This document shows, one piece after another, positions 1 through 5,848 of a stretch of DNA of 5,848 nucleotides. The stretch spans positions 1 to 5,848 of the forward strand of contig JAJBVJ010000309.1 of assembly GCA_020859875.1 (NCBI GenBank), read 5' to 3'. Below the pieces are notes generated by a model. The model saw only the letters and a program-made list of their open reading frames with translations. It was not told where the DNA came from and did not search any database. How positions within the stretch are numbered: the first letter of the stretch is position 1; each line of letters begins with the position of its first letter. Position numbers and translations under genes: made by a program. The stretch is from Rikenellaceae bacterium (lineage in GTDB: Bacteria; Bacteroidota; Bacteroidia; Bacteroidales; Rikenellaceae).

Positions 1-233
1 AACAACTACAGTTGGAGAACGACGGGAAAGAACCCTCTGCCGATAACCTCGCAAATACGATATCAAGAGCCAAATCCCGGGGATTTGATAAATTGCTGTA
101 TCAAAAGGAGTTCAGTGTAAAGGCCGTAGAGACGGCGGCAAAAGATATAGGTGCAACCCCTGTCGAGATAGACCCGCTGGCTGAGAATATTATAGAAAAT
201 CTTTACAGGATTACAACCATTATTGCAGAATGA
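1..233 (+). CDS. znuA: Metal ABC transporter substrate-binding protein, ZnuA/TroA family (C-terminal fragment)
   Basis: This is the last ~76 codons of a periplasmic or lipid-anchored solute-binding protein for zinc or manganese (cluster A-I family); the start lies left of the window. The visible part matches the final domain of the family: a GKEPSADNL segment (family GKEPSP), then a helix-strand pair ending in EFSVKAVETAAKDIGA, where family members have a similar QFS...A..IA...GA run, and then EIDPLAENIIENL. The Asp of IDPLA is at the position that usually supplies the last metal ligand of this family. The protein ends in TGA at 231-233, and the downstream ATPase gene starts inside this stop (ATGA), so the two are probably translationally coupled and work together. 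Whether the metal is zinc or manganese cannot be told from this fragment; the N-terminal His ligands are not in view. Family assignment is firm, exact substrate is not. Confidence 0.82.
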   Translation, partial: QLQLENDGKEPSADNLANTISRAKSRGFDKLLYQKEFSVKAVETAAKDIGATPVEIDPLAENIIENLYRITTIIAE

Positions 234-994
234 AGCCGAACACAAACGGTCGCCTGTTACTGGTCGAAATATCGGATATGTCTGTTTCCTACGGAACGGA
301 AGAAGTATTGCACAACGTAAACCTTCGAATATACGGAGACGATTTTCTGGGTGTAGTAGGCCCGAACGGAGGCGGAAAAACAACCCTTATAAAAGCTGTT
401 CTTGGAGCGGTCCCCTACTCGGGCCATATCGAATACCATCCGGAAATAAAGGGCAGGCACGGCTCCATCGGTTATCTGCCGCAGATTAACTCGTTCGCCC
501 GGAATTTTCCCATCACTATTTTGGACGTAGTTCTTTCCGGGCTGCAGGGCCGTAAGGGTTTCTCAGGAGAATATAAACCGGAAGATAGGGAGAAAGCCTC
601 GGAACTTCTTTCGGAAATGGGAATTTCTGGAATCAGGAAGAAGGCGATCTGCGAAGTGTCGGGCGGACAGATGCAGCGGGCTCTGCTTTGCCGTGCCCTC
701 ATTCCCGAACCCCGGTTATTGATCCTCGACGAACCGGCCAACTTTGTCGATAACGATTTCGAACGGGAATTATATGAAATACTGCGCGGGGTGAATGAAA
801 AAATAGCCATTATCATGGTATCGCACGACCTGGGAACGATCAGTTCGGTAGTCAAAAACATCGTGTGCGTAAATAAAAAAGTGCATCGCCACAATTCGAA
901 CGAGATAACTTACGAGCAATTGGCAAATTACAACTGTCCTATCCAGATCCTCCATCACGATGAAATCCCGCATACGGTTCTGGGCAGGCATTAG
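230..994 (+). CDS. znuC: Metal (zinc/manganese) ABC transporter ATP-binding protein, ZnuC-like
   Basis: Cytoplasmic ATPase that powers import of a divalent metal, 254 residues, a normal length for ZnuC/MntB-type subunits. All ATPase motifs are intact: Walker A GPNGGGKT at 44-51, Q-loop Gln85 (YLPQ), signature SGGQMQR at 144-150, Walker B LLILDEP at 163-169, D-loop around NFVD at 171-174, and switch His199 (VSHDLG). The C-terminal ~40 residues contain six His and two Cys (Cys213, Cys236), ending CPIQILHHDEIPHTVLGRH; a similar CP...H..PH..L..H ending is, from memory, common in Bacteroidetes metal-type ATPases. The start at 230 is chosen because it overlaps the upstream stop as ATGA; no Shine-Dalgarno is visible, which fits coupling and the phylum. 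The gene that follows is not the expected ZnuB permease, so that subunit must be encoded upstream or elsewhere. Fe or Mn uptake is an alternative to zinc. Confidence 0.88.
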   Translation: MKPNTNGRLLLVEISDMSVSYGTEEVLHNVNLRIYGDDFLGVVGPNGGGKTTLIKAVLGAVPYSGHIEYHPEIKGRHGSIGYLPQINSFARNFPITILDVVLSGLQGRKGFSGEYKPEDREKASELLSEMGISGIRKKAICEVSGGQMQRALLCRALIPEPRLLILDEPANFVDNDFERELYEILRGVNEKIAIIMVSHDLGTISSVVKNIVCVNKKVHRHNSNEITYEQLANYNCPIQILHHDEIPHTVLGRH

Positions 995-1021
995 AAAGAT
1001 GAACTTTAAAAAAGTTGTCCG

Positions 1022-2521
1022 ATGAAAATACTTACAGGTGGAGCCATTAAAGAGATAGATAAGGCCACTATGAAAACCGAGGGCATATCGTCTCTCGAAT
1101 TGATGGAACGGGCCTCCGAAGAGATGGCACGCACTATTTGTGAATCGGTTTGCGAGACCGACTCGCTCCTATTCTTTATCGGCAAAGGAAATAATGGCGG
1201 CGACGGGCTAGCCGTTGCACGGATGGTAGCGAATATCGGTTTCAGGTGCGGTACCGTGATGCTGTATCCTGCCGATGAACTGAGCATGGACTGCAAATTT
1301 AACTTCGAGCGGCTCCCGGAAAAGATAAATATTTATAATTGGGGAGAAGAGTTCCCGGCCAACGACTACGATTTAGTGGTCGATGCCATACTGGGCTCGG
1401 GTTTAAAGGGCACGGCCGAGGGGGTGGCCAAGGAGGCCATTTCATATCTGAACGGGCTTTCGAAAAAGGTAATTTCCATCGATATTCCATCGGGCATGTC
1501 CCCGGAACCGCCGGCGGGCTCGGGGGCGATTGTCAAAGCAGACCTTACGATCACTATACAGTTTCCAAAATTATCGATGCTGCTTCCCGAATCGGGGAAC
1601 CGGTGCGGCGATATTAAAATCGTCGACATCGGGTTGGATACGAAGTTTACCGACAACTCGGATTCATATTTCTTTACTACCCAGGAGGATATAATCCCGA
1701 TGCTTGAGAGTCGACCTAAATTTTCGAACAAGGGCTCTTTCGGTCATGCCCTTCTTATTTGCGGCTCATCGGAGATGTTCGGGGCCGCAATACTCTCGGT
1801 AGGCGGAGCCCTGCGTTCCGGGTGCGGATTAGTGACGGCCCATATCCCAGGCAAACAAAGCGCCGCACTGCTCGCAACCGCACCATCGGCTATGGTAAGT
1901 TGTGCCGATAAGAAAGATCACTTTACCTCCCTACCCTTCGATCTGGAAAAATATAATGTTTGCGGATGTGGGCCGGGCCTGGGGCAGAGAGAAGATACCG
2001 TACAGGCTCTCACACGATTGCTTCATGCATTCGACAGACCGATGGTACTCGATGCCGATGCCCTCAATATGTTATCGTCGCATCCCCATTTGCAAGAACT
2101 AATCCCGGAAGGGTCGGTACTTACCCCCCACCCCGGCGAATTCGAAAGGCTCGTGGGAAAATGGAGAGACGAGAATGAAAAACTCGAAAAATTACGTTAT
2201 TTGGCAATTCGACTTAAATCTACGGTAGTATTAAAAGGTGCACATACCGCCGTCTGCCTTCCGGATAGCAGCATCCACTTCAACTCAACCGGTACCCCGG
2301 GCATGGCCAAGGGGGGAAGCGGAGACGTATTGACGGGTCTGATAACCGGCCTTATGGCCCGCGGTTATACCGGCCCGCAGGCTTCCGTACTCGGCGTATA
2401 CCTCCACGGTCTCGGTGGCGAGAAAGCTGCTGAATACTACGGCGCAGAGGCTATGAACAGTGCGGATCTTCCGGACTTTATCGCCGAGGCATACCGCGAG
2501 CTATTGTCGGACGCTAATTAA
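1022..2521 (+). CDS. nnr: Bifunctional NAD(P)H-hydrate epimerase / ADP-dependent NAD(P)H-hydrate dehydratase
   Basis: Cytosolic metabolite-repair enzyme (E. coli YjeF/Nnr type), 499 residues, the usual two-domain length. It restores NADH and NADPH that have become hydrated (NADHX, NADPHX). The N-terminal YjeF_N epimerase domain (about 1-215) shows GKGNNGGDG at 54-62, VDAILGSG at 120-127 with the expected catalytic Asp121, and SIDIPSG at 152-158. The C-terminal ribokinase-like dehydratase domain (about 220-499) shows KGSFGH at 237-242, GPGLGQ at 317-322, DADALN at 344-349, TPHPGEF at 368-374, KGAHT at 405-409 and GTPGMAKGGSGD at 424-435, with the expected catalytic Asp435. Both active sites look intact. 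It starts 27 bases after the ZnuC gene with no separate promoter seen, so it is probably cotranscribed. The start at 1022 puts the family's N-terminal segment (MKILTGGAIKEID) in place. Kinase activity on small molecules is excluded by the clear Nnr motifs. Confidence 0.95.
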   Translation: MKILTGGAIKEIDKATMKTEGISSLELMERASEEMARTICESVCETDSLLFFIGKGNNGGDGLAVARMVANIGFRCGTVMLYPADELSMDCKFNFERLPEKINIYNWGEEFPANDYDLVVDAILGSGLKGTAEGVAKEAISYLNGLSKKVISIDIPSGMSPEPPAGSGAIVKADLTITIQFPKLSMLLPESGNRCGDIKIVDIGLDTKFTDNSDSYFFTTQEDIIPMLESRPKFSNKGSFGHALLICGSSEMFGAAILSVGGALRSGCGLVTAHIPGKQSAALLATAPSAMVSCADKKDHFTSLPFDLEKYNVCGCGPGLGQREDTVQALTRLLHAFDRPMVLDADALNMLSSHPHLQELIPEGSVLTPHPGEFERLVGKWRDENEKLEKLRYLAIRLKSTVVLKGAHTAVCLPDSSIHFNSTGTPGMAKGGSGDVLTGLITGLMARGYTGPQASVLGVYLHGLGGEKAAEYYGAEAMNSADLPDFIAEAYRELLSDAN

Positions 2522-2526
2522 GAAAT

Positions 2527-2557
2527 TTTGACAACGGGTTAATTTACACTATCTTTG
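2527..2557 (+). promoter_or_regulatory. Bacteroidetes-type sigma(ABfr) promoter for the 93-residue gene
   Basis: A -33 element TTTG at 2527-2530 is followed, after exactly 19 bases, by a -7 element TATCTTTG at 2550-2557. This fits the known Bacteroidetes housekeeping consensus TTTG-N19..21-TAnnTTTG. Transcription would begin at about 2561-2565, giving a short leader of roughly 16-20 bases before the ATG at 2581. It starts six bases after the nnr stop, so the small gene can be expressed independently of the upstream cluster. Confidence 0.85.
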
Positions 2558-2580
2558 CCCACGAACCAAAATTGTAGATT

Positions 2581-2862
2581 ATGGCAAGTTTAAGAAAACT
2601 CAAAAAAGACATAGATTTCCTGGTGGAGGAAATTGTTTCGGACAGCTATCTTACCATATATTTCCATCCGGAAAAAAAGGATAGCGTCGTCGAAATAATG
2701 CAGAAAGCCGTCTCCCTCCGTAACGACCTTTACCAACGAGCTAATAATCCTGTAGAAAAGAACAACCCCCATCTGGTACGCAAGCACTACATGCAGATCA
2801 GGCTCGACATGATGAACGGAGTAGACCAGTTGTTCACCGATTTGAGCGAAGTAAATAAATAA
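2581..2862 (+). CDS. Small conserved-looking protein of unknown function (93 aa)
   Basis: I cannot assign a function. The protein is 93 residues, soluble, without a signal peptide or membrane segment, and rich in charged residues. It appears mostly helical: a basic N-terminus (MASLRKLKKDIDFL), an acidic amphipathic run (VEEIVSDSY), a short possible strand (LTIYFHP), a helix around VVEIMQKAVSLRNDL, a polar linker (RANNPVEKNNPHL), and a last helix ending GVDQLFTDLSEVNK. From memory it resembles a small protein family found widely in Bacteroidales and usually annotated as hypothetical; this recollection has not been checked. Support for it being real: its own strong promoter, the start placed just behind it, good codon structure for all 93 codons, and a terminator 22 bases after the stop. 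There is no Shine-Dalgarno; the A/T-rich leader before the ATG is normal for this phylum. It is probably a single-gene transcript. Confidence 0.85.
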   Translation: MASLRKLKKDIDFLVEEIVSDSYLTIYFHPEKKDSVVEIMQKAVSLRNDLYQRANNPVEKNNPHLVRKHYMQIRLDMMNGVDQLFTDLSEVNK

Positions 2863-2883
2863 CGGAAATTATCTGACCGCAAT

Positions 2884-2921
2884 AATAAGGAAGCCGCATC
2901 GATCGATGCGGCTTCCTTATT
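2884..2921. terminator. Bidirectional intrinsic terminator, perfect 38-bp palindrome
   Basis: The sequence is a perfect inverted repeat centred between 2902 and 2903, with a GC-rich core (GGAAGCCGCATC / GATGCGGCTTCC). As RNA it would form about a 17-bp stem closed by a GATC loop. The plus strand continues into TTATTTATTTG (2918-2928) and the minus strand into CCTTATTATT, so each direction has a U-rich 3' side. It lies between two convergent transcripts, 22 bases after the small gene's stop and 16 bases beyond the nqrF stop, and so can end both. Confidence 0.9.
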
Positions 2922-2936
2922 TATTTGATAGGTGTT

Positions 2937-4181
2937 TTACGACCCGAAGTCGTCGAACATGATATTTTCGGAGGGGACACCCAGGTCGTCGAGCATCTTG
3001 AGCACGGCCGAGATCATCATAGGAGGTCCACAGAGATAATACTCGATATCTTCAGGCGCCTGATGGTTTTTCAGGTAATTGTCGAAGATAACCTGATGTA
3101 TGAAACCCGTTTTACCCGTCCAATTATCTTCCGGTTTGGGTTCCGAGAGGCCGATCGTAAAATTGAAATTGGGAAACTCCCGGGCAATTTTATCGAACTG
3201 GTCTTCATAGAATACCTCCCGCAGGCTTCTGGCTCCATACCAGAATGTCACCGGGAGAGATGTTTTTTCGGTCTGAAACAGGTGGAATATATGCGAACGC
3301 ATCGGCGCCATACCGGCACCGCCGCCGATAAACATCTTTTCATTGGGAGTGTCCCTCACGAAGAACTCTCCGTACGGGCCCGAGATCGTAACCTTGTCGC
3401 CCTGCTTACGAGAAAAGATATAGGAAGAGCATATACCAGGGTTCACATTCATAAATGCCCCCGCATTGCGATCCCAGGGCGGGGTTGCAATACGGATATT
3501 GAGCATGATGATGTTGCCTTCAGCCGGATGGTTCGCCATGGAATAAGCACGGAAGGTGGGCTCCGGGTTTTTGGTGACCAGACCCCACATCTTCATGCTA
3601 TCCCAGTCCTCGTGATATTCCTTCTCTATGTCGAAATCGGCGAATTTGATAGCATCGTATTTCGGGATGTCGATCTGAATATAACCTCCGGATTTGAAAT
3701 TCAGGTTTTCACCTTCGGGAAGACGGACGACGAATTCCTTAATGAAAGTGGCCACATTGCGGTTCGATACCACCTCGCACTCCCATTTCTTCACCCCGAG
3801 TACCTCCTCCGGAACATTTATCTTCATACTCTCCTTTACCTTAACCTGGCATCCGAGCCTCCATTTGTTTTTCTGCTGTTTGCGGGTAAAGAAGTTGACC
3901 TCGGTGGGAAGTATTTCACCGCCGCCTTCGACCACCTGGCATTTACACATCCCGCAGGATCCGCCTCCACCGCAGGCGGAAGGGAGGAAAATTCCATTAT
4001 CGGAGAGAGTATTCAGCAGTGTCGACCCCGACTCTACGGTGAGTGATTTTTCACCGCCGTTTATATCGACCGTAACGGCTCCCGAAGTCGTTAGCTTTGC
4101 CTTTGCGAACAGCAGCAGGGCTACCAGCAAAAGCGTTACAACAAGGAAGGCTGCGATAGCGATTATTATTGTAGTTGTCAT
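2937..4181 (-). CDS. nqrF: Na+-translocating NADH:quinone reductase subunit F
   Basis: NADH-oxidising entry subunit of Na+-NQR, 414 residues (family about 405-425). It passes electrons from NADH to FAD and then to a 2Fe-2S centre. Order of parts: one N-terminal membrane anchor at about 4-26; a plant-type ferredoxin domain at about 35-125 with cluster ligands Cys70, Cys76, Cys79 and Cys111; an FAD-binding barrel with RAYSMAN at 211-217; an NADH-binding domain with GGGAGMAPMRSH at 286-297 and CGPPMM at 384-389; and the usual acidic end MFDDFGS. All cofactor residues are present. The ATG at 4181 is preceded by GAGAAAAGAA, a weak purine-rich ribosome site, 18 bases after the nqrE stop. It is the last gene of the nqr operon and is followed by the palindromic terminator. 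Related flavoprotein reductases lack the fused membrane anchor plus ferredoxin in this order, so the assignment is firm. Confidence 0.97.
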   Translation of the reverse strand: MTTTIIIAIAAFLVVTLLLVALLLFAKAKLTTSGAVTVDINGGEKSLTVESGSTLLNTLSDNGIFLPSACGGGGSCGMCKCQVVEGGGEILPTEVNFFTRKQQKNKWRLGCQVKVKESMKINVPEEVLGVKKWECEVVSNRNVATFIKEFVVRLPEGENLNFKSGGYIQIDIPKYDAIKFADFDIEKEYHEDWDSMKMWGLVTKNPEPTFRAYSMANHPAEGNIIMLNIRIATPPWDRNAGAFMNVNPGICSSYIFSRKQGDKVTISGPYGEFFVRDTPNEKMFIGGGAGMAPMRSHIFHLFQTEKTSLPVTFWYGARSLREVFYEDQFDKIAREFPNFNFTIGLSEPKPEDNWTGKTGFIHQVIFDNYLKNHQAPEDIEYYLCGPPMMISAVLKMLDDLGVPSENIMFDDFGS

Positions 4182-4199
4182 TTCTTTTCTCTTATCGTT

Positions 4200-4814
4200 C
4201 TACAACTGGATACCGAGGAAAGTCATAAAGGCGATCCCCATAAGGCCGGTGATTATGAAGGTGATCCCGATTCCCCGCAATGGTTTGGGAACATCCGAAT
4301 AGCTGATCTTTTCTCGGATAGCCGCCATCATTACAATAGCCAGCCACCAACCTATACCCGATCCGAACCCGAATGCCGTTGCCTGTCCGATATTCGCATA
4401 AGCCCGCTCCTGCATGAAAAGGGATCCACCCATGATGGCGCAGTTCACGGCGATGAGCGGAAGAAAAATACCCAACTGGTTGTAAAGCGAAGGGGCGAAC
4501 TTTTCTACGACCATCTCGACCAGCTGCACGAACGACGCGATCACGGCAATGAACAGTATAAAACTGAGGAAACTCAGGTCTACATCCGCCAGAGAAGGAC
4601 TTATCCAACTAAGGGCTCCATCCCGGAGGATATAATCGTTTATGAGGTAATTCAGGGGAACCGTTACGGTGAGCACGAATATTACGGCCGCCCCCAGACC
4701 CATGGCAGTCTTTACGCTCTTACTTACGGCGATGTAGGAACACATACCGAAAAAGTAGGCGAAGACCATATTGTCGATAAAAATCGACTTTATGAATATA
4801 TTTAATGCTTCCAT
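4200..4814 (-). CDS. nqrE: Na+-translocating NADH:quinone reductase subunit E
   Basis: Integral membrane subunit of Na+-NQR, 204 residues, of the NqrDE/RnfAE family with six expected transmembrane helices and an inverted two-fold fold. Together with NqrD it is known to hold an intramembrane iron (iron-sulfur) site that relays electrons across the membrane. The two conserved half-helix Cys residues are visible: Cys25 in FFGMCSY and Cys125 in IAVNCAIMGG. The N-terminus (IKSIFIDNMVFAYFFG) and the segment FVQLVEMVVEKF at 95-106 are typical of NqrE. The start at 4814 follows a GGAAG ribosome-binding-like stretch and lies 8 bases after the nqrD stop. RnfA/RnfE are close paralogues, but the linkage to nqrC, nqrD and nqrF with an NqrF-type reductase supports NqrE. 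Confidence 0.96.
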   Translation of the reverse strand: MEALNIFIKSIFIDNMVFAYFFGMCSYIAVSKSVKTAMGLGAAVIFVLTVTVPLNYLINDYILRDGALSWISPSLADVDLSFLSFILFIAVIASFVQLVEMVVEKFAPSLYNQLGIFLPLIAVNCAIMGGSLFMQERAYANIGQATAFGFGSGIGWWLAIVMMAAIREKISYSDVPKPLRGIGITFIITGLMGIAFMTFLGIQL

Positions 4815-4822
4815 CTTCCGGT

Positions 4823-5470
4823 CTATTTTTCAATGAGGTTTTTGTTCCAGCTGCGGTGCGCCCATATAATAAGGCCCACTATGATAAGGGCCATCGGGGG
4901 AAGCAGCATAAGGCCGTTGTTGGCATAACCCGCCTGGTAAAATGAATCGGGCATGACTTTATACCCCCAAAGTGTGCCGGCACCGAGCAGCTCACGGAAG
5001 AACCCGACCACTATCAGGATGATCCCGTACCCCATCCCGTTACCGATACCGTCCAGGAAGGCAGGCCACGGTTTATTCCCCAGGGCGAATGCTTCCACGC
5101 GCCCCATAATTATACAGTTCGTGATTATCAATCCCACGAACACCGACAACTGTTTGCTCACATCGTAAACGTATGCCTTCAATACCTGGTCGACAAGTAT
5201 AACCAGAAAAGCGATAACCACCAATTGGACAATGATCCGGATACGCGGGGGAACGGTTTTCCGCAACATCGACATTATCATATTTGCAAGTGCAAGAACG
5301 GCGACCACAGATACGGCCATCACGAAGGCCGGCTTCAATTTGGCGGTAACGGCCAGGGCGGAGCAAATACCCAACACCTGCACTATCACCGGGTTGTCCA
5401 CATTAAGCGGATTGCCCAGCAGCCTCATATTTTTGGCCGAGAACATCGGGTCTTTTTCTTTAGTACTCAT
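4823..5470 (-). CDS. nqrD: Na+-translocating NADH:quinone reductase subunit D
   Basis: Integral membrane partner of NqrE, 215 residues from the chosen start (family about 205-215), with about six transmembrane helices. Family hallmarks are clear: NPVIVQVLGICSALAVT with Cys36, RIRIIVQLV at 76-84, VDQVLKAYVYDVSKQLSVFV at 93-112, and LIITNCIIMGR with Cys119. The two Cys are expected ligands of the intramembrane iron site shared with NqrE. The segments DGIGNGMGYG and GFFRELLGAGTLWG are also typical. I chose ATG at 5470 (MSTKEKDPMF), which overlaps the end of nqrC by 11 bases. A TTG at 5479 would add three residues and an ATG at 5446 (MFSAKNMR) would give a length closer to some relatives; the sequence does not decide between them. 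Confidence 0.95.
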   Translation of the reverse strand: MSTKEKDPMFSAKNMRLLGNPLNVDNPVIVQVLGICSALAVTAKLKPAFVMAVSVVAVLALANMIMSMLRKTVPPRIRIIVQLVVIAFLVILVDQVLKAYVYDVSKQLSVFVGLIITNCIIMGRVEAFALGNKPWPAFLDGIGNGMGYGIILIVVGFFRELLGAGTLWGYKVMPDSFYQAGYANNGLMLLPPMALIIVGLIIWAHRSWNKNLIEK

Positions 5471-5848
5471 CTTGATCAACTGTTAAAGGTTCATCCTCAC
5501 CCACAATATCGGGAGTCGACTCGCCGGTAAGGGGCACTGTCCCTTCGACGAATTCAATATCGGTCTCCCCGGGTTCGGCCTCGTGGCCCGTCGACTGGCG
5601 GATAATATAGGCGGAGTAGTCCGAGAGGTTACTTTTTATCATTTTCTCAACACCGTCGCGGCTTGTAATCGTACCCCCGCTGACGGCATCCACCGCATTG
5701 GGATTGCCGGTAGAAGCACCCTCCCCTTTCAGGACGGAGATGCCTACCAGCCGGTCGCCGTCGAATATGCTTTTACCTTTAAACTGGTACTGAAATTTTG
5801 GCCCGGCTATTACCGCCACCAGCCCGGGAGTCTCGCTCATATGGTCGA
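5460..5848 (-). CDS. nqrC: Na+-translocating NADH:quinone reductase subunit C (C-terminal part)
   Basis: About the last 128 codons of NqrC; the N-terminal membrane anchor and first part of the FMN-binding domain lie beyond the right edge. NqrC carries a covalently bound FMN, attached through a threonine by the flavin transferase ApbE, on the outer side of the membrane. Visible hallmarks are DHMSETPGL near the right edge (family ETPGL) and DAVSGGTITS, where the Thr codon at 5670-5672 is the expected flavin attachment site. The family motif normally reads SGAT; here it is SGGT. After the usual end of the domain (LSDYSAYIIR) the protein continues for about 45 residues, coded at 5463-5597, with 14 Asp/Glu and no Lys or Arg. 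That tail is not part of the standard domain. It overlaps nqrD by 11 bases. Rnf subunit G shares the FMN domain, but the gene order identifies NqrC. Confidence 0.94.
   Translation of the reverse strand, partial: DHMSETPGLVAVIAGPKFQYQFKGKSIFDGDRLVGISVLKGEGASTGNPNAVDAVSGGTITSRDGVEKMIKSNLSDYSAYIIRQSTGHEAEPGETDIEFVEGTVPLTGESTPDIVGEDEPLTVDQDEY

Noticed and set aside
472..894. A 140-codon minus-strand frame opposite the ZnuC-like gene
   Set aside because: It is the reverse of a coding sequence with intact ATPase motifs and shows no features of its own.
2863..2936. Possible small RNA or attachment site in the convergent gap
   Set aside because: The gap is only 74 bases and is filled by the terminator palindrome; no promoter, tRNA or repeat pair is visible.
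2925..4046. A long open frame of 373 codons on the plus strand
   Set aside because: It lies wholly antisense to nqrF, which has all its cofactor motifs; the antisense translation has no recognisable domain and contains the terminator side of the palindrome region. It is a by-product of nqrF codon use.
3694..4302. A 202-codon plus-strand open frame across the nqrF/nqrE junction
   Set aside because: It is antisense to two clear genes, is low in complexity and shows no family features.
4192..4608. A 138-codon minus-strand frame inside nqrE
   Set aside because: It is a shifted frame of nqrE; the true frame carries the membrane helices and both conserved Cys.
4823..5848. Rnf complex (RnfG/RnfA/RnfE) instead of Nqr
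   Set aside because: The Nqr gene order C-D-E-F, together with an NqrF-type ferredoxin-flavin reductase at the end of the operon, fits Na+-NQR; Rnf operons carry RnfB/RnfC ferredoxin-type subunits and lack NqrF.

Overview
The window looks like ordinary chromosomal DNA from a member of the Bacteroidetes, most likely the order Bacteroidales. The main clue is a textbook Bacteroidetes-type promoter (TTTG, 19 bases, TATCTTTG) at 2527-2557. Supporting clues are starts without strong Shine-Dalgarno sites, Bacteroidetes-like Nqr and ZnuC sequences, and moderate GC content. An Alistipes/Rikenellaceae-like source is possible but is only a guess.

Layout: a plus-strand cluster runs from 1 to 2521. It holds the C-terminal end of a ZnuA-like metal-binding protein, a ZnuC-like ABC ATPase that overlaps it by four bases, and a full-length bifunctional NAD(P)H-hydrate repair enzyme (Nnr). 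A separate promoter at 2527-2557 then drives a 93-residue protein of unknown function (2581-2862). A perfect 38-bp palindrome at 2884-2921 separates this gene from the convergent minus-strand operon and probably ends transcription from both sides.

The minus-strand operon reads from the right edge leftward as nqrC (5' part missing), nqrD, nqrE and nqrF. These are four of the six subunits of the Na+-translocating NADH:quinone reductase; nqrA and nqrB would be expected beyond the right edge. NqrF takes electrons from NADH through FAD and a 2Fe-2S centre. NqrD and NqrE hold the intramembrane iron site, NqrC carries a covalent FMN, and the complex pumps Na+ out of the cell. The key cofactor residues of NqrD, NqrE and NqrF are all visible.

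Every gene except the 93-residue one belongs to a known family, and I see no sign of a mobile element, CRISPR array, RNA gene or new defence system. The points most worth a second look are a strongly acidic C-terminal tail on NqrC, an SGGT in place of the usual SGAT flavin-attachment motif, the separately promoted small protein, and the absence of a ZnuB permease next to znuA-znuC.
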